NCBI RefSeq assembly: GCF_016863435.1
Contig: NZ_BOOW01000011.1
Span: 27,405-91,404, forward strand
DNA length: 64,000 nt
Direction: 5' to 3'
Source: Sinosporangium siamense
Lineage (GTDB): Bacteria; Actinomycetota; Actinomycetes; Streptosporangiales; Streptosporangiaceae
Under the pieces are notes generated by a model. It had not been told where the DNA came from and ran no database searches. It saw only the letters and a program-made list of their open reading frames with translations. How positions within the stretch are numbered: the stretch's first letter is position 1; every line of letters begins with the position of its first letter. The translations under genes were made by a program, and so were the position numbers. Shown one piece after another: positions 39,255 to 47,145 of the stretch.

Positions 39255-40724
39255 CTACGACCCCTCGTAGAGACGCGCGAGATCGATGAGTTCGAGATCC
39301 GTCCGCTCACGGGCTCTCTCCAGCAGATGAGGGGTGAACCCGGCGGCGCTGAAGAGAAGGATTCGTGTCGCCGGGGAGGCACGCTCGTCGCGGGAGATGA
39401 GCAGTTCCCTGAGTCGTTCCAGACGTTCGAGGTGTGCACGGCCGATCACATCGCCGTACTTCACCTCCCCGATGGCCAGAATGGTCTCGTGGTCGTCGGC
39501 GCTCCGTCCGAAGACGACAACGTCGAGTTCGTGACTTGTCTTGTTCGCCGGGTCGGGCAATGTCCCCGATGCGACGCGACTGCGTAGCCCGCCGAGTGTT
39601 TCGGGTGCCGCATGCCAGCGGACCCAGAGCCGGGCCAGGTGTTCGTAGTGCGGTCCGAGGACCTTGCTGAGGAAGGCTCTCTGAGACCTGTTCCAGACCT
39701 GTTCCGCGAGACCGGGGCGCTCCAGGTCGCTCCATTCCGGGCGCATGATCGCGTGATAGAAGGTGAGGATCGGCTCGGCGATGCGATAGGCCGACCGTTT
39801 GCCGTGGAACGCGTCGGCGTCACGCGTGATCATCCCCACGTCTTCCAGGACGGTCAACGGGTGGCCTAGGTCGGTGGATTTCTTGCCGAGATATCCGGCG
39901 ATGCCGCCCCTAGAGTGATTGCCCTCCGCGATCGCCGATAGAACTCCGTGGTAGAGGGCCGTGTCACGCAGGTCCGGCTCCTCGGCGAGCAGGAACCGGG
40001 CTTCGCGGAACAACGGCCTGCTGGGGTTGAGAACGTTGCGGATGACCCAGGGGCCGAAGTCGGCCATGTCGGCAGGTGCGTCACCCAGGGTGAACTCCCG
40101 CCGGTAAGCGGGTGTGCCACCCACTACGGCGTGGACCCGCAGGGCCAGCGCCGGATCTCCGAGCTCCCAGAAGTCGCGGGCGAGCCGGTAATCGAGCGTC
40201 GGAACGACCAGCTCCAGGCTGGCCCGCCCGCGGAGCGGCGCGGTGCCCGTGAGCAACGAACCCATAAACGACAGCGCCGACCCGCACAAAAGCAGCCGTA
40301 CGGCACTGCCACGCCGTTGGGCCTGCGGGCCGAGCGCACGCTGAATGAGGGAGGGAAGCTGAGGCGATGCCTTGACGAGGTACGGAAACTCATCGAGGAC
40401 CACGGGAACCGGCGTCGGCCCTCCGAGGGACATGACGACGTCGATGGCCTCGTCCCAGTCGGCGAATCTGCGTGGTGCCGGATCGCCGAGGTGATGGGCG
40501 AGTGCCGTGCCGAACTGGTGAAGGGATTCGGCCTCGGTCGATTGGGTCGCCGCGAAGTAGAACCCGCCCGTCGCGCGGCACACCGCGTCGAGAAGGAAGG
40601 TCTTCCCCTGGCGCCGGCGACCGGAGACCACGCCGAGTGTCGCACCGGGGCCTCGATAGTCGATGAACCTGGTCAGCTCTTCCCACTCGTAGTGCCGGTC
40701 GAAGATCTCTACTGGCTTGTCCAC
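39255..40724 (-). CDS. DUF234-type ATPase with C-terminal nuclease-like domain
   Basis: The 489-residue protein belongs to the archaeal-type ATPase family (STAND/AAA relative). Walker A is GRRRQGKT in TLGVVSGRRRQGKTFLLDA; Walker B is VPVVLDEFPYL. A winged helix follows (GGIAGYLGKKSTDLGHPLTV). The C-terminal DUF234 domain shows a PD-(D/E)xK-like layout, ELDVVVFG ... ILAIGEVKYGDV, so a restriction-like nuclease activity is possible. Role unknown; such genes are scattered and laterally transferred. The GTG start lies within an AT-rich control region with palindromes unlike the surrounding DNA. Confidence 0.85.
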   Translation of the reverse strand: MDKPVEIFDRHYEWEELTRFIDYRGPGATLGVVSGRRRQGKTFLLDAVCRATGGFYFAATQSTEAESLHQFGTALAHHLGDPAPRRFADWDEAIDVVMSLGGPTPVPVVLDEFPYLVKASPQLPSLIQRALGPQAQRRGSAVRLLLCGSALSFMGSLLTGTAPLRGRASLELVVPTLDYRLARDFWELGDPALALRVHAVVGGTPAYRREFTLGDAPADMADFGPWVIRNVLNPSRPLFREARFLLAEEPDLRDTALYHGVLSAIAEGNHSRGGIAGYLGKKSTDLGHPLTVLEDVGMITRDADAFHGKRSAYRIAEPILTFYHAIMRPEWSDLERPGLAEQVWNRSQRAFLSKVLGPHYEHLARLWVRWHAAPETLGGLRSRVASGTLPDPANKTSHELDVVVFGRSADDHETILAIGEVKYGDVIGRAHLERLERLRELLISRDERASPATRILLFSAAGFTPHLLERARERTDLELIDLARLYEGS

Positions 40725-40734
40725 GAGAGCAATG

Positions 40735-40766
40735 ATAAGTGAACTTATAATAAGTGCACTTATTAT
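40735..40766. promoter_or_regulatory. AT-rich paired palindromes (operator)
   Basis: ATAATAAGTG and CACTTATTAT form a perfect 20-bp palindrome at 40747-40766, and ATAAGT-GA-ACTTAT (40735-40748) is a second one centred 15 bp away. They lie 11-42 bp upstream of the ATPase GTG and overlap the TetR stop codon. Such AT-rich symmetry is striking in this GC-rich DNA and points to a dedicated repressor site for the ATPase gene. Confidence 0.55.
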
Positions 40767-41314
40767 TGCCCCCCGAGCAAGGCCGCTACCCCGGGGATGA
40801 CCGCTGTGCGGAAGGCGGTGTCCAGGTCGGTGGGGGTTGCGGTGAAGTCGCCGTCGACCCATTGGCGGAGGAGGGCCATGAAGGCGCCGGCGACGCAGAT
40901 CACCACCAGGTCCAGGGAGGGGGAGGCGGGCGCGCCCCGGGTCGTAAGCTCGTCGCGGATCATGGTGGCCAGCATCTGTTCGCCGCGGGCGACGAGCACG
41001 CCTCCGCCGCGGCGGCCGAGGAGGGCTTTGACGAGGCGTTGCTGTTCGGCGGCGTGTTCGAGCATCGGCAGGCTGAAGGCGAAGAGTTCGCCGCTGGTGC
41101 TGGGGGGCCGGTGGAGGAAGTCGATTTCGGCGATGTTGCTCAGCAGCACGTCCTGCTTGTCGGTGAAGTGGGCGTAGAAGGTGGACCGCCCCACGTCGGC
41201 CCGGTTGATGAGGTCGGTGACGGTGACCGCCTCGTAGCCCTTCTCCAAGGTCAGGTCGACCAGAGCACGCTGGACGGCCTGCCGGGTGCGCCGCACGCGG
41301 CGGTCCATGGTCAC
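40763..41314 (-). CDS. TetR/AcrR-family transcriptional regulator
   Basis: The 183-residue TetR protein has an N-terminal HTH (YEAVTVTDLINRADVGRSTFYAHFTDKQDVLL) and a ligand-binding domain of helices ending in VIPGVAALLGG. The GTG start is preceded by AAAAGGAGA; ATG 41308 is possible. It is divergent from the methyltransferase gene and probably represses it through the palindrome at 41405. The inducer is unknown. Confidence 0.92.
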   Translation of the reverse strand: MTMDRRVRRTRQAVQRALVDLTLEKGYEAVTVTDLINRADVGRSTFYAHFTDKQDVLLSNIAEIDFLHRPPSTSGELFAFSLPMLEHAAEQQRLVKALLGRRGGGVLVARGEQMLATMIRDELTTRGAPASPSLDLVVICVAGAFMALLRQWVDGDFTATPTDLDTAFRTAVIPGVAALLGGQ

Positions 41315-41404
41315 CGCACACTTCTCCTTTTCGTGTTCAGTACGGCACAGCCGGGCAGAACTGACTGTTGACCGCGCCTATCATGGCGAACAGAGTATTC
41401 GTTA

Positions 41405-41421
41405 TTGAACAGCATGTTCAA
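41405..41421. promoter_or_regulatory. Probable TetR operator TTGAACA-N3-TGTTCAA
   Basis: TTGAACA-GCA-TGTTCAA is a perfect palindrome in the 121-bp spacer between the TetR and methyltransferase genes, 14 bp before the methyltransferase start. A related half-site GAACA lies near 41389. Confidence 0.65.
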
Positions 41422-41435
41422 GAAGGAGGTCGGCC

Positions 41436-42095
41436 ATGGGGCTGGGAAAACTGCTGCACAAGCACGACGAGCATGCGGAGGAAGGCGGGACGATCGATCG
41501 CCCCCGTGCCTACGACCTGTTCGCGAGCATCGGCTACCTCGGCCGCAGACGTGAGGTGTACACGCGCCTGGCGCTCTTCTCAGGCATCAGGCCGGGGGAC
41601 AAGGTGCTCGACGTCGGCTGCGGCACCGGATATTTCAGCCGCATCCTCGCCCAGGTGGCGGGCTACTCGGGCCGGGTGACCGGCGTCGACCCCTCCGAGG
41701 CCATGATCGAATACGCTCGTCGCCGCGCGCCGGCGAACTGCGTGTACGAAGAGGGCGAAGGCCAGGCACTGAAAGCCGAGGACGGCTCGTTCGACCTCGT
41801 GGTGTCCAGTCTGGCGGTGCATCACATGCCGGTGGCGGCACGGGCGGCGGCGATGCGCGAGATGTTCCGCGTGTTGCGGCCGGGTGGCCGCCTGCTGATC
41901 GCGGAGTTCCGCCCGCCGTCGAACAGGCTGCTCGCCCGGCTCACCGCCGCGGTGTCGGGCCCCGCGATGCGGCACAGCCCGCACGACCTGCTCGGCGACC
42001 TGATTCCGGCCGCGGGTTTCGAGATCCTCGGCGAGGGCGACCTGCCGCCGATGCTCTACTACGTCCAAGCGGTGAAGCCCACACTGGAGGGCTGA
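41436..42095 (+). CDS. Class I SAM-dependent methyltransferase
   Basis: The 219-residue UbiE/type-11 methyltransferase shows motif I KVLDVGCGTGYFSRIL, GVDPSEAMIEYARRR, motif II/III FDLVVSSLAVHHMP and FRVLRPGGRLLIAEF. The substrate is unknown; the paired TetR suggests a detoxification or small-molecule modification role. AAGGAGG lies 7 nt before the ATG. A terminator hairpin follows. Confidence 0.9.
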   Translation: MGLGKLLHKHDEHAEEGGTIDRPRAYDLFASIGYLGRRREVYTRLALFSGIRPGDKVLDVGCGTGYFSRILAQVAGYSGRVTGVDPSEAMIEYARRRAPANCVYEEGEGQALKAEDGSFDLVVSSLAVHHMPVAARAAAMREMFRVLRPGGRLLIAEFRPPSNRLLARLTAAVSGPAMRHSPHDLLGDLIPAAGFEILGEGDLPPMLYYVQAVKPTLEG

Positions 42096-42122
42096 GCCGA
42101 GCCTTACCACGCAGGCTGGAAG

Positions 42123-42181
42123 GCGGCGGGCGGGTTCGCATGGTGGGGGTAGGTGTGGGGGCTTGGGAACCCGCCCGTCGC
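42123..42181. terminator. Bidirectional hairpin between convergent genes
   Basis: GCGGCGGGCGGGTTC (42123-42137) and GAACCCGCCCGTCGC (42167-42181) pair at 14 of 15 positions across a 29-nt loop, between the methyltransferase and the AsnC-type gene. Confidence 0.6.
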
Positions 42182-42197
42182 TAGGTGCTCAAGGGTG

Positions 42198-43208
42198 TCA
42201 CGGGGTCTCGCCGGCGAGGGCGGTGGCGATGCGGTGCTGGGCCCAGGGGACCGGTAGGAAGGCGCGCTTGACGTTGAGGATCTGCACGCTCGCGGTCCAG
42301 GAGCGCAGGCCGGGGATGCCGGCCAGGGTGCGGCTGGTGAAGTGGTGGATGGCCGCGGTGGTCGGCATGATCACTTCGCACATGAGGGACGACTGCCCGA
42401 GGGTGGAGGCGATGAAGCGCACGCCGATGTGTTCGGTGAGGTTGGTGGCGATGTCGTCGAGGGCGCTCGGATCGACCGACAACCAGAACAACACCTCCGC
42501 CTCATAACCGAGAGCGGAGGCGGGCACGAAGGTGGCGACGGTGGCGCATCCGCGTTCGATCATGCTCTCGAAGCGTCGCCGTACGGTGCTTTCGCTGACG
42601 CCGAGCCGTTTGGCGACGGACAGGAAGCTGGCGCGGCCGTCGTCCCGCAGCGCGTTGAGGATGTCCATGTCGACGGGGTCGAGGTGCCCGGCGTCGCACT
42701 GGTGGGGCGGGGGCGGGGCGGCGAGATGTTCGGCTTTGCGGTCGAGCACCTGAAGGCTCCAGTCGTAGGAGACCTTGTAGGTGTGGAGCACCAGGTCGGC
42801 CTGGCTGTGGAGGGCTCCGGGGATGCCTTGCACCTCGTCGACGAGCAGTGAGTAGAGGTCGCGGTGTTTGGGGGCCACGAGTTCGAACACGATGTCGTGG
42901 CTGCCCGTGACGACGCTGACGAAACGGATCTCCGGGCGGCGGGTCAGCATGCCCGCCACCCGGAGCTGGCTGCCGGGGGCGCAAGTGAGACGCACCATGA
43001 AAACGTCAACGGGTCCGGCGTGCTCTAGGTGGGGCACCACCGCCACGCACGCCATGCCCTCGGCGATGAGCTGCTGCGCTCGCCGTGCGACGGTCGTGGT
43101 GGAGGTGCCGAGCACCTGGGAGATGTCGGTCCAACTCGCCCGTCCGTTCACGTGGAGGGCGGCGAGGATCTGCCGGTCGAGTGAGTCGAGATCATTCATT
43201 GGATGCAT
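42198..43208 (-). CDS. Double-domain Lrp/AsnC-family regulator
   Basis: The 336-residue protein contains two complete Lrp/AsnC modules in tandem. The first HTH is LDRQILAALHVNGRASWTDISQVLG with its ligand domain to about residue 150. The second HTH is DMDILNALRDDGRASFLSVAKRLGVSESTVRRR with its ligand domain to the end. Such fusions are common in actinobacteria. It ends the minus-strand peptide-utilisation cluster, so it probably senses an amino acid or peptide and controls that locus. ATG 43199 is an alternative start. Confidence 0.88.
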   Translation of the reverse strand: MHPMNDLDSLDRQILAALHVNGRASWTDISQVLGTSTTTVARRAQQLIAEGMACVAVVPHLEHAGPVDVFMVRLTCAPGSQLRVAGMLTRRPEIRFVSVVTGSHDIVFELVAPKHRDLYSLLVDEVQGIPGALHSQADLVLHTYKVSYDWSLQVLDRKAEHLAAPPPPHQCDAGHLDPVDMDILNALRDDGRASFLSVAKRLGVSESTVRRRFESMIERGCATVATFVPASALGYEAEVLFWLSVDPSALDDIATNLTEHIGVRFIASTLGQSSLMCEVIMPTTAAIHHFTSRTLAGIPGLRSWTASVQILNVKRAFLPVPWAQHRIATALAGETP

Positions 43209-43218
43209 CTTGGCGCGT

Positions 43219-44064
43219 TCACCGGGTCGCGTGCACCTCCTCCAGGAACTCGCGTACGGTCGCCTCCCACAGGTCGGCCTCTTCGACTTGCGGAGAATGC
43301 CCCGAGTTCTCGAAGACGACGAGCGTAGAGGACGGGATCAGCTCCGCGATCGTCTCGCTGCACGCGACCGGCGTGATCCAGTCGTGCCGCCCCACGGTGA
43401 TGAGAGTCGGCGCGGTGACCGTCGGCAGTTTCGGCTTCACGTCGTAGGTGTGCTGGTTTACGGAGAACGCATAGTTGTGCGTCCGGTAGTGGTACGGCGT
43501 GGCCTCGGCACGCCGCGCCGTGAGCGACGGGTCGTAGTCGTGGTCGTAGAGCGGCAGGATCTCCGTCCAGCAGTCACGCAGATCGGCGTCGTCGCGTGTG
43601 GTGCCCGTCATGATCCGCTCGAACTTCTCAAGGTCGACCGTGACCCGCGCCGACGCGAGCGCGTTGGCCCGGGCCGCCGCCTCATTGGAGTTGTCGGGTG
43701 AGGTGTCCCGCAGCACCATGGCGCTGACCCGGTCCGAGTGGGCGATGGCATATTCCATGGCGATGAACCCGCCGTAGGACCCGCCCGCGACGACGATCTG
43801 CTCGGCCCCGATCCACTCGCGGACGGCGTCCACGTCGGCCACCCACTGCGCGTGCGTGAACGGCCCGTTGTCGTCGCTCGCGCCCGAGCCCCGAGCGTCG
43901 AAGACGACGACGCGGTAGGCGTCCGACAACCGCCCGAAGCTCGCGCGGGGTTCGGCGAGGGAGCCGAGGCCGGGGGCGCCGTGGTGGGCGATGATCGTCG
44001 GCACGCCCGGCCGGTCGCCGAGCACCTCGATGTGCAGGCGGTTGCCGTTGATCTGCACGTACAT
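43219..44064 (-). CDS. Proline iminopeptidase-type alpha/beta hydrolase (S33)
   Basis: The 281-residue cytoplasmic hydrolase has the nucleophile elbow VVAGGSYGGFIAM, oxyanion region HHGAPGLGS, Asp in VGRHDWITPV and catalytic His in ENSGHSPQVEE. S33 peptidases release N-terminal residues, often proline, from short peptides. It lies 22 bp from the M24 peptidase stop in the same direction, which fits processing of imported peptides. Confidence 0.87.
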   Translation of the reverse strand: MYVQINGNRLHIEVLGDRPGVPTIIAHHGAPGLGSLAEPRASFGRLSDAYRVVVFDARGSGASDDNGPFTHAQWVADVDAVREWIGAEQIVVAGGSYGGFIAMEYAIAHSDRVSAMVLRDTSPDNSNEAAARANALASARVTVDLEKFERIMTGTTRDDADLRDCWTEILPLYDHDYDPSLTARRAEATPYHYRTHNYAFSVNQHTYDVKPKLPTVTAPTLITVGRHDWITPVACSETIAELIPSSTLVVFENSGHSPQVEEADLWEATVREFLEEVHATR

Positions 44065-44086
44065 GAAGTCGATCCTCCGGTCGGGG

Positions 44087-45271
44087 TCAGACGATGACGA
44101 TGTCGGCCAGGGCCTTGGGATAGGCGGTGAGCCTGCGCGGCCTGTCCTCGGTGACCAGCACGGTGTCGGAGATGCGATAGCCGGCGTGGCCGGGAATGTA
44201 GATGCCCGGCTCGCTGGACAGGATCATCCCGGGGGCCAGCACGGTGTCGTCGCCGTCCTCCAGCCACGGCGGCTCGTGGAAGCCGAGGCCGATGCCGTGG
44301 CCCTGCCGGTGCCGCAGATATTCACCGAGGCCGGCGTCACGGATGACCGACAGGCACACCTGGTTGGCCGAGGCGCAGGTGGCCCCGGCGAGCAGGGCCT
44401 GCGTGCCGGTCTCCTGGGCGAGCAGCACCGTCTCGTAGTAGCGCCGCTGCTCGGCGGTGGGCTCGCCGAGCACGAAGGTGCGCTCGCTCTCCACGAACCG
44501 GCCGCCTACGGCGCAGCCGAGGGAGAGCATGAATGTCTCGCCGGCGTTGAGCCGGTCGCCGCCGGGCAGGCGGTGGGGCTGGGCCGAGTTGGCTCCGCCG
44601 TACACGAGCCCGCCGGTGAGCATGGGCACGACGACGACGTTCTCGTGCTCGGCGTACATCAGGCGCGAGCCGTACCCGATGACGTGGGAGGCGAGCTCGG
44701 TCTCGGTGGGGAGCTCGCCGTTCGCCAGGGCGTCGCGGACGAGCTGCACGCCGGCCTCGATCATGGCGTCGGCGACACGCGCGGCCTCCTCGTGGAGGAT
44801 GATCTCCTCGGGGAGTTTCCGCAGCCTGGCACGTTCCACGATTGTGCTGGAGTGCCATGAGGTGGCAGGGAACGCGGCGCCGAGGGCGACGACCCGGCCG
44901 GCTGCCGTGGACGGGGCATATCCGGCGGCGGCCGGGGCCGCGACGTGCCGGGCGAGCACAGCGAAGGGCGGCACGACCCCCGGGAACTCCGGATAGGCGA
45001 GAATCTCGGCGTGTGCGCCCTGGTCGGCGGCATATTCCCGCTCCAGGTCCGGCACCAGCAGGATCGGCTCGCCGTCGAGCGCCAGATAGCACGCCACCGG
45101 CCGCTCGTTCGGGAAGTGGTGGAACCCGGTCAGGTAGGCGACGTCCAGCGGGTCGTCGAGCAACAGGGCGGACAGGCCCTCGCCGGCCATCGCCGTACGC
45201 ACACGCTCGACGACGGTGGCGTAGAACTGCGGTGAGAGCTGCTGAGAGAAGGTCATGCGGGAAAGGCTCAC
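44087..45271 (-). CDS. M24-family Xaa-Pro aminopeptidase-like protein
   Basis: The 394-residue pita-bread protein has a creatinase-like N-terminal domain (to about 150) and an M24 catalytic domain. HRQGHGIGLGFHEPPW and ILSSEPGIYIPG keep the His and one Glu ligand. The expected two-Asp segment reads FMLSLGCAVGGRFVESERTF (Ser/Glu instead of Asp/Asp), and the last ligand motif reads GYRISDTVLV (Ser instead of Glu). A subgroup with this pattern exists, so metal use or chemistry may differ. GTG 45271 overlaps the permease stop (GTGA), showing translational coupling. Confidence 0.85.
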   Translation of the reverse strand: MSLSRMTFSQQLSPQFYATVVERVRTAMAGEGLSALLLDDPLDVAYLTGFHHFPNERPVACYLALDGEPILLVPDLEREYAADQGAHAEILAYPEFPGVVPPFAVLARHVAAPAAAGYAPSTAAGRVVALGAAFPATSWHSSTIVERARLRKLPEEIILHEEAARVADAMIEAGVQLVRDALANGELPTETELASHVIGYGSRLMYAEHENVVVVPMLTGGLVYGGANSAQPHRLPGGDRLNAGETFMLSLGCAVGGRFVESERTFVLGEPTAEQRRYYETVLLAQETGTQALLAGATCASANQVCLSVIRDAGLGEYLRHRQGHGIGLGFHEPPWLEDGDDTVLAPGMILSSEPGIYIPGHAGYRISDTVLVTEDRPRRLTAYPKALADIVIV

Positions 45272-46152
45272 CTTCGGTGGTTACGGGCGTCGTTGTAGGC
45301 GACGGAGAGCAGAGTCGCGGCGACCACGAGCACGAGGATCGCGAGCGACGGGAAGAGCGTGGTCCACCAGGCGGAGGCGAGCGCGCCCGACTGCTGCGCC
45401 TTGTGGAGGATCGTCCCCCAGGACCAGCTGTTGGGGTCGCCGAGGCCGAGGAAGGCCAGCCCCGCCTCCGACAACACGGCGCGCGAGGTGGTGAGCACCA
45501 CCGACACCCCGACGACCGGGATGACACCCGGCAGGAGGTGCTTGCGGATGATCCACAGGGCGGAGCCGCCGACGACACGCGCGGCAGAGATGTACGGCAG
45601 AGGCACGATGGCCAGGGCCTGCGACCGGACGACACGCGCCACCTCGGGCCAGCTGAACAACGCGATGACCACGACCAGCGTGCGCACACTCGGCCCGGCG
45701 AGCGCCGCGACCAGGATCATCAGCGGCAGCACGGGCAGCGACAACGACAGGTCGACGAGGATGCCGAGCGGCGTGTCGAGCCGCCGGAAGTAGGCCGCGG
45801 CGACGCCGACGAGCAGGCCGATGACGATCGCGAGCGCCGACGCGCTGACCCCGACCATCATGCTGACCCGGGTGCCCCAGACGACCTGTGCGAAGACGTC
45901 CTGGCCGATGGCGTCGGTGCCGAACCAGTGGGCCGCGCTCGGCGGCTGGGAAGTGTCGGTGCCGTAGCCCTCGGGGAAAGGCGCGATGAGCGGTGCGCAG
46001 ATCGCGACCAATATCAGGAGCACGAGGGTCACGGCGCTGGCGATGCCGAGCGGGTTGCGGCGGAAGGCCGCCCAGGTGCGCCGGGCCGGCGTCGGGTCCG
46101 GCTCGGCGGACAGGCCCGAGGTGGAGATGGCGGGGGCGGTGGTCTCGGTCAT
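45268..46152 (-). CDS. Peptide ABC transporter permease (DppC/OppC-like)
   Basis: The 294-residue inner-membrane permease has an N-terminal OppC leader (RRTWAAFRRNPLGIASAVTLVLL), HWFGTDAIGQDVFAQVVWGTRVSMMVG, five to six spans, and the EAA loop AARVVGGSALWIIRKHLLPGV. Its ATG overlaps the stop of the upstream permease gene (ATGA), so the two are translationally coupled subunits. Confidence 0.93.
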   Translation of the reverse strand: MTETTAPAISTSGLSAEPDPTPARRTWAAFRRNPLGIASAVTLVLLILVAICAPLIAPFPEGYGTDTSQPPSAAHWFGTDAIGQDVFAQVVWGTRVSMMVGVSASALAIVIGLLVGVAAAYFRRLDTPLGILVDLSLSLPVLPLMILVAALAGPSVRTLVVVIALFSWPEVARVVRSQALAIVPLPYISAARVVGGSALWIIRKHLLPGVIPVVGVSVVLTTSRAVLSEAGLAFLGLGDPNSWSWGTILHKAQQSGALASAWWTTLFPSLAILVLVVAATLLSVAYNDARNHRR

Positions 46153-47111
46153 GCGGTGCGCACCCGGGGGTCGAGGAAGCCGTACGCGATGTCGGTGAGC
46201 AGGTTGGCGACCACGACGGCCGCCGCGAGCAGGACGAACGCGCCCTGGAGCACGGGGAAGTCCATCTGGCCGACCGCCTCGTAGATCGCGCGGCCGATGC
46301 CGGGGTAGGCGTAGATGGTCTCGGTGAGTACGGCACCGCCGAACAGCATGCCGAGTTGCAGCCCGGCGATGGTGGTCGTGGGGAGCAGCGCGTTGCGCAC
46401 GGCGTGCTTCCAGACGACCGCTCGCGGCTTGACGCCCTTGGCCTTGGCGAGGGCGACGTAGTCGTCGCCGAGCGCCTCCATGAGCGTGGACCGCATGGTG
46501 AGTACGTAGCTGCCGAGCTGCACGAGCACCAGCGACAGGCAGGGCAGCACCAGGTAGTGCAGCATGCTGAGGGTCGCGGCGAAGCCGGTGGCGTCAGGAT
46601 CGATCGCGCCGCCGATGGGGAACCACCCGAGCAGCACGCCGAAGGTGTAGAGCAGGAAGATGCCGACGCTCGGCACGAACAGCGACTGCGCCGTGATGCC
46701 GCCGACCTGGATGAGCCGGTCGATCCAGCCTTTGGCCCGGGTGGCCGCCAGCACGCCGAGCGGGATGCCGACGATCACCGTGACGACCATCGAGGACATC
46801 GTGAGGATCAGTGTCCAGGGCAGCCGCTCCAGGAGGACCTCGGTCACCGGGAGCGACTGGCGGAACGACATCCCGAGGTTGCCCTGGAAGAGCTGCCGCA
46901 GGTAGTCGAGATATTGCACGAACAGCGGCCGGTCGAGACCGAAGTCGGCGAGCAGTTTGGCCCGCAGCTCCTCGGTCATGTTGGGGTCGGCGACCGCGAG
47001 CACGGGGTCACCGGGGAGCAACCGGACCAGGAAGAAGGTCACGGTGACGGCGAACCACAGGGTCAGCAGTCCCCGCAGCAGGCGTACGCCGATGAACTTG
47101 AGCCGCACCAT
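46149..47111 (-). CDS. Peptide ABC transporter permease (DppB/OppB-like)
   Basis: The 320-residue permease with about six spans begins with the typical LLRGLLTLWFAVTVTFFLVRLLPGDP and carries the EAA loop AKAKGVKPRAVVWKHAVRNALLP. It forms the channel with the OppC-like subunit. AAGGAGGTC precedes the start; GTG 47108 is equally possible. It is 34 bp from the binding-protein gene. Confidence 0.93.
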   Translation of the reverse strand: MVRLKFIGVRLLRGLLTLWFAVTVTFFLVRLLPGDPVLAVADPNMTEELRAKLLADFGLDRPLFVQYLDYLRQLFQGNLGMSFRQSLPVTEVLLERLPWTLILTMSSMVVTVIVGIPLGVLAATRAKGWIDRLIQVGGITAQSLFVPSVGIFLLYTFGVLLGWFPIGGAIDPDATGFAATLSMLHYLVLPCLSLVLVQLGSYVLTMRSTLMEALGDDYVALAKAKGVKPRAVVWKHAVRNALLPTTTIAGLQLGMLFGGAVLTETIYAYPGIGRAIYEAVGQMDFPVLQGAFVLLAAAVVVANLLTDIAYGFLDPRVRTA

Positions 47112-47145
47112 GACCTCCTTCGCGAGTCGGTGGCGGCACCCGCCT

